Origin: Candidatus Fermentibacterota bacterium
GTDB taxonomy: Bacteria > JAFGKV01
Direction of reading: 5' to 3'
Assembly: GCA_016928395.1 (NCBI GenBank)
Contig: JAFGKV010000012.1
Coordinates: 1 to 12,163, forward strand
Length of the DNA stretch: 12,163 bases
Shown here: positions 6,590 through 12,163 of the stretch, piece by piece
Layout: each line of letters opens with the position of its first letter
Position numbering within the stretch: the stretch's first letter is position 1
The notes under the pieces: model-generated
Told to the model about the DNA's origin: nothing
The model's database searches: none
What the model saw: the letters and a program-made list of their open reading frames with translations, nothing else
Made by a program: the position numbers and the translations under genes

Positions 6590-7561
6590 ATGGAAGAGAA
6601 ACTGCTGGAGGTGAAGGATCTCTCGGTGGCTTTCAACAGCTACCTGGGAGTCGCTGAGGTGCTCGATCGGATCAGCTACAGTGTCGATGAGAACCAGTGG
6701 CTCGGAATCGCCGGCGAGAGCGGCTGCGGCAAGACAGTGTCCGCCTTCTCGTTGCTGAAGCTGCTGCCCGAGGCCGCCATGATCAGGAACGGTGAAATCC
6801 TGTTCAAGGGGGAGAGCATCCTGGACAAGTCCGAGCGGGAGATGCGCAAGCTGCGTGGCGGCGAGATCTCCATCGTGTTCCAGGAACCCCAGTCGGCTTT
6901 GAATCCCTCGAAACGAGTCGGGGAGAATATCGTGGAATCCCTGCGGCTTCACCAGGGGATCAGGGGCGAAGAGGCGAAGAGGCGGGCCATCCAGATGCTG
7001 GATCTGGTCAAGATACCCCAGCCGAGAGTCCGCTTTTCCCAATTTCCTCACGAGCTGAGCGGCGGTATGCAGCAGAGGGTATGTATCGCCATCGCCCTGG
7101 CTTGCCATCCGAGTCTGCTGATTGCCGACGAGTTCACGACGAGCCTGGACGTGACCACGCAGCAGGAGATCTTGAAGCTGGTGGTGGATCTGCAGAGACA
7201 ATCGACCATGTCCGTGCTCTTCATTACCCATGATCTGGCCTTGATCAGTGAGTGCTGCGACGAGCTGATCATCATGTACGCTGGGCAGATCATGGAACGG
7301 GGCAAGGTCGATCGCGTCTTCCGCAATCCGTCTCATCCCTACACAAGGTTGCTGCTCAACGCCATACCTTCGATCTCCAGGAAGGACGAAAAGTTGAACA
7401 GCATCGACGGTTCTGTTCCCGGGCTGGTCAATCCTCCAAAGGGCTGCCGTTTCCACACCCGGTGCAAACAGAAGATTCCCGGGAGATGCGACGTGGTCTT
7501 TCCTCGAGAGACCGCAATCGATGAGACGCATCGCGCATGGTGTCATTTGCTTTACACATGA
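6590..7561 (+). CDS. ABC transporter ATP-binding protein, DppD/OppD type
   Basis: The product has 323 residues. It has Walker A GESGCGKT (42-49), Q-loop FQEPQSALNP (97-106), signature LSGGMQQR (156-163), Walker B LLIADE (176-181) and switch histidine H214 (ITHD). Walker B runs on into FTTSLD, so the usual proline after the catalytic glutamate is phenylalanine (F182). The C-terminal oligopeptide/dipeptide domain has HPYTRLLL (249-256) and four cysteines (C286, C292, C300, C318) in the C-x5-C-x7-C-x17-C pattern. In some studied members of this class, these residues bind a [4Fe-4S] cluster. It powers uptake as a heterodimer with the next gene product. The start is 3 nt after the dppC-type stop, with no clear separate ribosome site. 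Confidence 0.95.
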   Translation: MEEKLLEVKDLSVAFNSYLGVAEVLDRISYSVDENQWLGIAGESGCGKTVSAFSLLKLLPEAAMIRNGEILFKGESILDKSEREMRKLRGGEISIVFQEPQSALNPSKRVGENIVESLRLHQGIRGEEAKRRAIQMLDLVKIPQPRVRFSQFPHELSGGMQQRVCIAIALACHPSLLIADEFTTSLDVTTQQEILKLVVDLQRQSTMSVLFITHDLALISECCDELIIMYAGQIMERGKVDRVFRNPSHPYTRLLLNAIPSISRKDEKLNSIDGSVPGLVNPPKGCRFHTRCKQKIPGRCDVVFPRETAIDETHRAWCHLLYT

Positions 7562-7574
7562 GAGCGGGACTTGC

Positions 7575-8525
7575 ATGGATAGCATAGTTTCAATTCGGGG
7601 TCTCAAGAAGTATTTTCCGGTCAAGAGCGAGGCCCTCTTCGGCAAGACGACGTGGAACAAGGCCATCGACGGTATCGACCTGGAGATCCAGCGCGGAGAA
7701 GCGCTGGGCGTCGTCGGAGAGTCCGGCAGCGGCAAGACCACGCTTGGGAAGCTGATCCTGGGCCTTCATGCGCCCACGGAGGGCACGATAGACTACCGGG
7801 GGCACGATACAGGGCGGATGCAGTCTAGCGTCGTCTTCCAGGACCCGTTCTCGTCCTTGAATCCTCGGCAGACCGTGTTCGATATCGTGAAAGAACCCCT
7901 GGAGAGCGTACGCGGTACACGAAGGGGCCAGGGCTTTCGCCAGACCATCCTTGACATTCTGAATCTCGTCGGGCTGTCCGAGGAGCAGATGTTCCGCTAT
8001 CCCCATGAGTTCAGCGGCGGCCAGCGACAGAGGATCGCGATTGCGCGGGCCATCGTGGCGAAACCGCTGTTCATCGTCTTCGATGAGCCCACATCGGGGC
8101 TGGACGTGTCCGTGCAGGCTCAGATTCTGAACCTGTTGAAGGAGCTGAAGGGAAACAGCGATCTGAGCTACGTCTTTATCTCCCACAATATCGGCGTGGT
8201 GAAATACATCTGTTCGCGGATCGCCGTCATGTACCGTGGCAAGATCGTAGAGACCTCCGGGAACCAGGAGCTCTTCGACAATCCGCTCCACCCCTACTCG
8301 CAGCATCTGCTGTCTGCGGTGCCCGTGATCGACGAGACGCGCATGAGCAAGATCATCGAGTTCGAGGCAAAAGCCGCCGACGAGGCCGCGGTCTCCAACG
8401 GCTGCATCTACTATTCCAAGTGTCCGATTCGGCGGGATATCTGCAGGGAGAAACCGCCGCAGAGATTCGATGCCACCGAGGGGCACTCGGTGTACTGCTG
8501 GGCGAGAGAACTCGACCAGCGCTGA
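7575..8525 (+). CDS. ABC transporter ATP-binding protein, DppF/OppF type
   Basis: From the chosen ATG the product has 316 residues. Walker A is GESGSGKTT (48-56), the Q-loop FQDPFSSLNP (88-97), the signature FSGGQRQR (146-153), Walker B FIVFDEP (166-172), and the switch histidine H204 (ISHN). HPYSQHLL (239-246) and cysteines C277, C283, C290 and C308 form the C-terminal domain with the same spacing style as its partner. An in-frame upstream start at 7521 would overlap the previous gene by 41 bp; ATG 7575, with GAGCGGG about 6 nt before it and MDSIVSIRGLKKYFP matching family N-termini, is preferred. The segment between strand 3 and the Q-loop (DYRGHDTGRMQSSVVFQDP) is shorter than usual, lacking the helix normally there. 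It partners the preceding ATPase. Confidence 0.95.
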   Translation: MDSIVSIRGLKKYFPVKSEALFGKTTWNKAIDGIDLEIQRGEALGVVGESGSGKTTLGKLILGLHAPTEGTIDYRGHDTGRMQSSVVFQDPFSSLNPRQTVFDIVKEPLESVRGTRRGQGFRQTILDILNLVGLSEEQMFRYPHEFSGGQRQRIAIARAIVAKPLFIVFDEPTSGLDVSVQAQILNLLKELKGNSDLSYVFISHNIGVVKYICSRIAVMYRGKIVETSGNQELFDNPLHPYSQHLLSAVPVIDETRMSKIIEFEAKAADEAAVSNGCIYYSKCPIRRDICREKPPQRFDATEGHSVYCWARELDQR

Positions 8526-8568
8526 TGCACACGTTTCAAATACGTACGTTCCATGGGAGTAGAATGTG

Positions 8569-9372
8569 ATGGGCCGGTTCGATGATCAGGTTGTCGTAGT
8601 CACCGGAGGAGCTCAGGGCATCGGCAGGGCGGCGGCGTTGAAGTTCGCCGGCGAGGGTGCCGCAGTGGCGATCGTGGACATGAACCGGGACTCTGGCGGC
8701 AAGACCGCCGCTGAGATTCAAGGCAGCGGAGGGAGGGCCGAGTTCTTCTACGCCGACGTTTCGAAATCCGCCGATGTCAGAGATGCGGTGGCAAAGATCA
8801 AGGATTCGTTCCGGCGGATTGACGTGCTGTACAACAATGCCTCGATCTTCCTCCCTGGAAAGGACGGAGCGGTCGTCGACGTCGACGAAGAAGTCTGGGA
8901 CAGGATCCTTGCGGTCAATCTCAAGAGCGTGTATCTGTTCTGCAAGTACACGATTCCCCACATGGTCGAGGCGGGGAAGGGGGTGATCATCAATACCTCC
9001 TCCAGTTGCGGGCTCATCGGCATTCCGAATTGCGACGCCTATTCGGCTTCCAAGGGCGCGACGGCTATACTCACCAAGTCGCTGGCGGTGGAGTACGGCC
9101 CGAAAAAGATCCGGGTCAACTGCATTGCCCCAGCGGCGATCAAGACCCCGATGCTCGACTCCAGCGACATCGGCAACGAGAGCTTCGACGAGGAGCGCTT
9201 CCTCAAGCTGCGAAGCCCTATCCGGCGGTATGGCGAGCCGGAGGAAATCGCCAGTATCGCGGTCTTCCTGGCCTCGGACCAAGGCTCCTATCTCAACGGC
9301 GCAGTGATCGTCGCCGACGGCGGTATCACCATCAGCGGCGACCAGTCCAAGATCGACACCGACTACACCTGA
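8569..9372 (+). CDS. Short-chain dehydrogenase/reductase (classical SDR), second of the operon
   Basis: From ATG 8569 the product has 267 residues; a GTG directly before it at 8566 is an equally open alternative start. GGGAG at 8555-8559 could serve either. Motifs: TGGAQGIG (12-19); acidic D37 at the end of strand 2 (AIVDMNR), suggesting NAD(H) preference; D63; NNAS (89-92) in place of the usual NNAG; N117, S145, Y158 and K162 as catalytic tetrad (YSASK); and the C-terminal DGG. All catalytic residues are present, so the enzyme should be active. It follows the second ATPase gene by 43 bp and ends the intact part of the operon. Together with the earlier, probably NADP-preferring SDR, it could perform a paired oxidation-reduction (epimerisation) of the imported substrate; this is inference. 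Confidence 0.92.
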   Translation: MGRFDDQVVVVTGGAQGIGRAAALKFAGEGAAVAIVDMNRDSGGKTAAEIQGSGGRAEFFYADVSKSADVRDAVAKIKDSFRRIDVLYNNASIFLPGKDGAVVDVDEEVWDRILAVNLKSVYLFCKYTIPHMVEAGKGVIINTSSSCGLIGIPNCDAYSASKGATAILTKSLAVEYGPKKIRVNCIAPAAIKTPMLDSSDIGNESFDEERFLKLRSPIRRYGEPEEIASIAVFLASDQGSYLNGAVIVADGGITISGDQSKIDTDYT

Positions 9373-9389
9373 CCCGAAGCGCAGACGGA

Positions 9390-9954
9390 ATGCCTGCTTT
9401 CGTCCCGGGCGAGGGACTGCGTGTCACGGCCTGCGGCGCGGCTCTGTACGGGCGTCGAGATCTTGCTCATGAAGGGATTTCGGAACACCGGTGAGTTATC
9501 TCTGCTATCCTCACTCAGACCCCGGAGACAGGGATCTACCCAGTCTCAACACAGACCTCCGGATGCGGCTCAGAGCTGCGATCGCGCAGCCTCCGCCCCT
9601 TGCCCCTCAATGATCTTTCTTGGCCTCTGGGGGGATGCTGTGAGGTCAGCGCTGGCGCGAGCTCCTCGGCGAGAGGCACGATAGAACCCGTTCTTGCGGT
9701 TACTATCAACTGTGTAGGATCGCAGTGATGCTGAGTCGCCGGATGTGTTCCGCTGGCAGCCGATGAGCTTGGGGAAGAACACGCAGCCGCCGTGGGCGCT
9801 TGTTGTCGCGATCCCGGATGGCTCCTCCAGGGTCCGCGCTGCAGGGGGGTCTGTCAGCAAAACCGCACCTGCGATGGACTGCAAGGGGCGGCGGTGCATC
9901 TCCGATGGCTACCTTGGGGCCGGCTGTCTGGAGCGCTGGGTGAACGAGGCATGA
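9390..9954 (+). pseudogene. Probable remnant of an unrecognised operon gene, broken into short out-of-frame pieces
   Basis: No intact gene fits here, yet coding-like pieces follow the operon direction. Piece 1 opens with ATG 9390, 17 bp after the SDR stop, and gives 34 residues (MPAFVPGEGLRVTACGAALY...) to a stop at 9492-9494. Piece 2 (GTG 9491 to 9613, 40 residues) overlaps it by 4 nt. Piece 3 (ATG 9610 to 9684) again overlaps by 4 nt. A last open stretch (about 9718-9954) ends in GYLGAGCLERWVNEA, with its stop one base before the ATG of the next remnant. This looks like one operon gene whose start and end survive while its interior has lost frame and probably length. I do not recognise the family. 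A 6-bp hairpin, GCTGCG (9575-9580) with CGCAGC (9585-9590), lies inside. Alternative: non-coding spacer with chance ORFs. Confidence 0.35.
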
Positions 9955-9955
9955 G

Positions 9956-10607
9956 ATGAAATCGACGCTGGTGGTCTTTGGAGGCGGGGGGTTCATCGGA
10001 GGCAACCTCTGCACGATCGCGCTGCGCGGCGGCTGGCAGGTCCTGACCTCCAGTCGTCGGCAGCACGCCGCCATCCCCGCGGCGCGCTGGCGCCAGGTGG
10101 ACGTGACCGACGCTTCGGCCGTGCAGAGGCTCCTGGCGGAGGAAAGGCCGGAGGCGGTGGTGGACCTGGCTGCGGTGGCGGACATCGACCGGGCGCAGTC
10201 TGAGCGGGAAGCCGCCCGGGCGGTGAACGTCGAGGCGGCCCGGGTCATGGCCCAGGCCTGCGCGGAGCTGGGTGCGGCTTTTCTGTACCTGTCCAGCGAC
10301 GCTGTCTTTTCCGGCGCCGCCGGAGAGTACCGGGAGGAGGATCCCGTCGAGCCGGTCAACTACTACGGAGAGACCAAGGCCGAGGGGGAGCGACCCGTGC
10401 TGGCCGCCCATCCGGGCGCCGCGGTCGTGCGCATCTCCCTGGCCCTGGGCTTCCCGGTGACCGACGGCAATTCCTTTCTCGCCGCACTGGATGGTACCGA
10501 TCGGGCACGGCGGCAGGATCGGTGAAACGCCCGCCATCCATCCCGACCTCTCGCAGCTCGACACTGCCTTGGAGCAGGTGCGGGAGGTCCTGATCTGCTT
10601 CGAATAG
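9956..10607 (+). pseudogene. Truncated/frameshifted extended-SDR gene (RmlD-like NAD-dependent reductase/epimerase)
   Basis: The open frame 9956-10525 gives 189 residues. It begins with the Rossmann motif GGGGFIGG (9-16), then DLAAVADIDRA, LSSDAVFSG (112-120) and the catalytic pair Y137 and K141 in NYYGETKAEGE, as in the RmlD/sugar-nucleotide reductase group. The family normally reaches about 280-300 residues. Here the sequence turns low-complexity and arginine-rich after NSFLAAL (residue 178) and stops. In the +1 frame a coding-like tail runs from 10491 to a stop at 10605-10607 (MVPIGHGGRIGETPAIHPDLS..., 38 residues). It does not resemble an RmlD C-terminus, so a frameshift plus internal deletion, or fusion to another gene's end, is likely. 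It has a GAGG ribosome site, and the preceding remnant's stop lies 1 nt before its ATG. A short expressed protein cannot be excluded. Confidence 0.6.
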
Positions 10608-10786
10608 GAGCATGGATTACCATCCAGGTCGCTCGTCGATTGTCGTATGAAGAGGTCTCCAGGATCATTCTCGAGAGGCGACGTCGTCGCTGGTGTGTGT
10701 CCCCACCGTTCCCCAGATTGTTCATGTCCATTCGCCCCGGGTCTGTCCCAAGATAGGCCGCGGTTACCTCGTTGCCTTGAGCTGTC
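10608..10786. other. Non-coding spacer between gene remnants and the YefM-YoeB module
   Basis: No supported gene. A short frame at 10612-10650 (MDYHPGRSSIVV) follows the upstream stop with AGGAG only one base before its ATG, and could be the start of another lost gene, but it is too short to call. ATGG (10612-10615) and CCAT (10620-10623) form a small repeat. The composition is mixed, and no repeat or RNA gene was recognised. Confidence 0.4.
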
Positions 10787-10815
10787 TTGACCTCTTGGGT
10801 GACTCAGGCTACATT
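10787..10815 (+). promoter_or_regulatory. Sigma70-like promoter of the yefM-yoeB operon
   Basis: TTGACC (10787-10792) and TACATT (10810-10815) are separated by 17 nt, matching the consensus at 5 of 6 and 4 of 6 positions. The predicted start near 10822 falls inside the palindromic operator. It lies 32 bp before the antitoxin start. This position argues against the longer in-frame antitoxin ORF that begins at 10787. Confidence 0.7.
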
Positions 10816-10818
10816 AAA

Positions 10819-10836
10819 CGTACGGTATTCCGTACG
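10819..10836. promoter_or_regulatory. Palindromic operator of the YefM-YoeB module
   Basis: CGTACGG (10819-10825) and CCGTACG (10830-10836) form a perfect inverted repeat with a 4-nt spacer. Each arm is itself the palindrome CGTACG, and the two centres are 12 bp apart. The E. coli yefM-yoeB operator likewise has two palindromes with a GTAC core (TGTACA) at about this spacing. The site overlaps the predicted transcription start, so binding of the antitoxin or the toxin-antitoxin complex should repress the operon. Confidence 0.7.
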
Positions 10837-10846
10837 GAGGCAGATA

Positions 10847-11089
10847 GTGGCAGCCATCAACGCTACCAACGCAAGAAAGAACCTATACAAGCTGATCAAG
10901 GAAGTCGGCGAGTCTCATGAGCCCGTCATCATTACGGGAAAGGACAGCTCGGCGGTTCTTGTCAACGAAGACGACTGGGCCGCCATTCAGGAGACCCTTT
11001 ACCTTCTGTCCATTCCCGGCATGGCCGAATCGATTCGCAAGGGTCTTAAGACGCCTGTCGACGAGTGCGACGAAGAAGTGCACTGGTGA
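10847..11089 (+). CDS. yefM: YefM-family antitoxin (type II, PHD/YefM)
   Basis: The product has 80 residues from a GTG start, with CGGAGG about 6 nt upstream; the in-frame extension to 10787 would cover the promoter and operator and is rejected. The N-terminal half is the PHD/YefM dimer and DNA-binding domain (INATNARKNLYKLIKEV, then EPVIITGKDSSAVLVNEDDW). The C-terminal half (IQETLYLLSIPGMAESIRKG, about 47-66) is the helix-forming segment that wraps and inactivates YoeB. The protein neutralises the ribosome-dependent mRNase encoded next and represses its own operon through the palindrome just upstream. The stop overlaps the toxin start by 4 nt (GTGA), which ensures antitoxin is made first. 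No sign of damage. Confidence 0.93.
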   Translation: MAAINATNARKNLYKLIKEVGESHEPVIITGKDSSAVLVNEDDWAAIQETLYLLSIPGMAESIRKGLKTPVDECDEEVHW

Positions 11090-11349
11090 GCTATCGCCTG
11101 GTGTTCACAAGGCAATCGCAACCAGACGCCAAAAAGCTATCCAGCGCTGGGCTCAAGAAGAACGTGACCAAACTGCTGACGATTCTGGAGGAGAATCCGT
11201 ATCAGAGCCCTCCGCGCTACGAGAAACTGTTGGGTGATCTGGAGGGTGCGTTCTCGCGACGGATCAATATCCAGCATCGGCTGGTCTACCAGATTCTCGA
11301 TCAGGAGAAGACCGTCAAGGTCATCCGGATGTGGACGCACTACGAGTGA
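11086..11349 (+). CDS. yoeB: YoeB/Txe-family toxin (ribosome-dependent mRNA endonuclease)
   Basis: The product has 87 residues, close to the family norm of about 84, starting at the GTG that overlaps the antitoxin stop. The N-terminus (SYRLVFTRQSQPDAKKLSSAG) and core (ENPYQSPPRYEKLLGDLEGA) are typical. The residues implicated in YoeB catalysis are all present: E46, R65 (NIQHRLVY) and the C-terminal H85-Y86 pair (MWTHYE). It binds the ribosomal A site with its mRNA and cleaves translated messages, halting growth unless bound by YefM. There is no independent ribosome site, so translation depends on coupling to the antitoxin. An intact, presumably active toxin. Confidence 0.95.
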   Translation: MSYRLVFTRQSQPDAKKLSSAGLKKNVTKLLTILEENPYQSPPRYEKLLGDLEGAFSRRINIQHRLVYQILDQEKTVKVIRMWTHYE

Positions 11350-11701
11350 GCCGGCACCCCAATTGGTTGCCGGAGGCTCGTTGACCCGGGCGATTGTTCC
11401 CGGAGGCTACTCTTCTGCCGACGCCGATGACTCCTGTCTCGCGTTGTCGCGCTCCGGCGGCGAATCCGGGTCGCGTTTTGGCCGACGTGCGGGACAATAG
11501 GCGACATCGGGCGATGGGCGTCGTTCCAACAGCCCTCAGCCGGTTGAGAAAAGGGTTATTCGCCCATGAGTATTCCGCACAATTCGCTATCCCGCGCCAG
11601 TTGCGTTGGCGAACAGTAGCCCGCTTTTCCGTCATGCAGGATGGTTCTTGTCGTCTTCTCTGTCAGCATGAACACCCTACCGAACCGGTCCCTTTGATTA
11701 C
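11350..11701. other. Spacer between the two toxin-antitoxin modules; no gene seen
   Basis: About 350 bp without a recognised gene on either strand. A plus-strand frame (11394-11705) and a minus-strand frame (11321-11635) are open for about 100 codons each, but neither has a family resemblance or ribosome site, and the products are rich in R, P and A in the way of chance ORFs. A 9-bp direct repeat, CCGGAGGCT, occurs at 11370-11378 and 11400-11408. The GC content falls toward the higB promoter at the right end. Confidence 0.5.
11351..11373 (+). terminator. Weak stem-loop just after the yoeB stop
   Basis: CCGGCA (11351-11356) pairs exactly with TGCCGG (11368-11373) around an 11-nt loop. Outer GAG/CTC pairs are possible with bulges. 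No T-run follows, so it is at best a weak terminator or 3' stabiliser. Confidence 0.35.
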
Positions 11702-11734
11702 TTGACAATATCTCAAAATGCGATACATATTGAG
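11702..11734 (+). promoter_or_regulatory. Promoter and overlapping palindromic operator of higBA
   Basis: A perfect -35 box TTGACA (11702-11707) is followed, after 16 nt, by a -10-like TACATA (11724-11729); CATATT at 11726-11731 is the alternative with an 18-nt spacer. Two inverted repeats overlap it: CTCAAAAT (11712-11719) with ATATTGAG (11727-11734), matching at 7 of 8 positions, and CAATAT (11706-11711) with ATATTG (11727-11732), perfect. This is a good candidate for autorepression by HigA. Predicted transcription begins near the toxin ATG itself. Confidence 0.6.
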
Positions 11735-11735
11735 T

Positions 11736-12023
11736 ATGCACGTAATCACCAGGCGACGCCTGCTGGAGTTCGCGCGAGAGCACCCGGATTGCTCTTCTGC
11801 TTTGGACTCCTGGTACAGGATTGTGAAGAATACGAGTTTCGATACCTTCATGCAACTACGCCAGACGTTCCCCACTGCGGATCGGGTTGGAAAACTGACG
11901 GTCTTCAATATCGGCGGGAACAAAGCCCGACTCATCGCGGCGATTCACTACAGCACCCATCGCCTATACATCCGCCGGATCCTCACGCACGCCGAATACG
12001 ACACAGAGGACTGGAAGGAGTAA
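11736..12023 (+). CDS. higB: HigB-family toxin (RelE-like mRNA interferase)
   Basis: From ATG 11736 the product has 95 residues, beginning MHVITRRRLLEFAREHPD as other HigB proteins do (MH-I-T pattern). Conserved blocks are SFDTFMQLRQTFPTADRVGK, VFNIGGNKARLIAAIHY (56-72) and YIRRILTHAEYD (78-89). The family cleaves mRNA on the ribosome and is neutralised by the HigA antitoxin encoded next, in toxin-first order as is normal for higBA. An in-frame ATG at 11718 lies within the promoter and would add six residues; it is rejected. There is no ribosome binding site before 11736 and the promoter places the transcript start at about the ATG, so the message may be leaderless. Four nucleotides separate it from higA. 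Confidence 0.93.
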   Translation: MHVITRRRLLEFAREHPDCSSALDSWYRIVKNTSFDTFMQLRQTFPTADRVGKLTVFNIGGNKARLIAAIHYSTHRLYIRRILTHAEYDTEDWKE

Positions 12024-12027
12024 GAAA

Positions 12028-12163
12028 ATGAGCAGCACTCTCGAGGAAGTAACAAGGGTGTGGCCGCAGATCAATCGTGCACTAACTCCACCTCACGACG
12101 AGGACGAGTATCATCGACTGGTCGCCCTTCTGGACGAGCTCACTGATCTGGTTGGGGAGGATG
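12028..12163 (+). CDS. higA: HigA-family antitoxin, N-terminal part (cut by right edge)
   Basis: ATG 12028 follows the higB stop by 4 nt and has a strong GGAAGGAG site 7 nt upstream. The 45 residues present (MSSTLEEVTRVWPQINRAL..., then DEDEYHRLVALLDELTDLVGED) match the N-terminal segment of long-form HigA antitoxins, where an E-Y-x-x-L-x-x-L-L-D-E-L helix precedes the XRE-type helix-turn-helix. The DNA-binding domain lies beyond the window. The strong ribosome site, against none for higB, would favour antitoxin over toxin synthesis. Assignment rests on this short pattern together with its position after higB. Confidence 0.8.
   Translation, partial: MSSTLEEVTRVWPQINRALTPPHDEDEYHRLVALLDELTDLVGED

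Noticed and set aside
6482-7741. 419-codon minus-strand open frame under the ATPase genes
   Set aside because: It is antisense to the conserved Walker and signature motifs of the ATPase and has no family features of its own.
9006-9494. 162-codon frame overlapping the end of the second SDR
   Set aside because: The part inside the SDR is an out-of-frame shadow; only the piece after 9390 is possibly meaningful and is treated as a gene remnant.
10787-10846. Upstream extension of the YefM frame
   Set aside because: It starts with TTG in the -35 box and covers the promoter and operator; the GTG at 10847 has a good ribosome site and fits the family length.
11394-11705. 103-codon plus-strand frame and its minus-strand counterpart between the toxin-antitoxin modules
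   Set aside because: No ribosome site, no recognisable motif, and composition typical of chance frames.
1-12163. CRISPR array, rRNA, integrase or phage genes
   Set aside because: No regularly spaced repeats, rRNA-like sequence, or integrase/phage protein motifs were seen on either strand.

Overview
The window is a GC-rich bacterial segment. It most likely comes from a spirochaete (Spirochaetota) or a close environmental relative. The main clue is the extracytoplasmic binding protein at 2068-3681: its signal peptide ends in AWA and is followed at once by GGQKEAEAGE, a leader style typical of spirochaete ABC binding proteins and lacking a lipobox cysteine. This is an inference from one protein.

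Layout. (1) Positions 1-602, minus strand: a small DUF6788-type protein and the start of a second gene that runs off the left edge. This pair is usually linked to transposase-like elements. It has its own promoter and a palindrome at 648-672. (2) Positions 603-979: intergenic, no gene seen. (3) Positions 980-9372, plus strand: a long, tightly spaced uptake-and-oxidation operon. Its order is Gfo/Idh/MocA oxidoreductase, family-5 binding protein, SDR dehydrogenase, two permeases, two ATPases, second SDR dehydrogenase. The transporter belongs to the dipeptide/oligopeptide/nickel class. Three NAD(P)-dependent dehydrogenases around it, and no peptidase, suggest the cargo is a carbohydrate-like compound (oligosaccharide, glycoside, sugar acid or cyclitol) that is oxidised after entry. 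Stem-loops after the binding-protein gene and between the permease genes probably set unequal expression within the operon.

(4) Positions 9373-10786: decaying sequence. The operon appears to continue here into at least two broken genes: an unrecognised gene left as short out-of-frame pieces, and an extended-SDR (RmlD-like) gene whose N-terminal half is intact before the frame is lost near 10490. (5) Positions 10787-12163: two different type II toxin-antitoxin modules in tandem, YefM-YoeB and HigB-HigA. Each has a recognisable promoter and an overlapping palindromic operator. HigA is cut by the right edge, and the higB promoter geometry suggests a leaderless transcript.

Overall, an intact catabolic transport operon is bordered on the left by a probable mobile element and on the right by gene remnants followed by toxin-antitoxin modules, a typical accessory-region edge.
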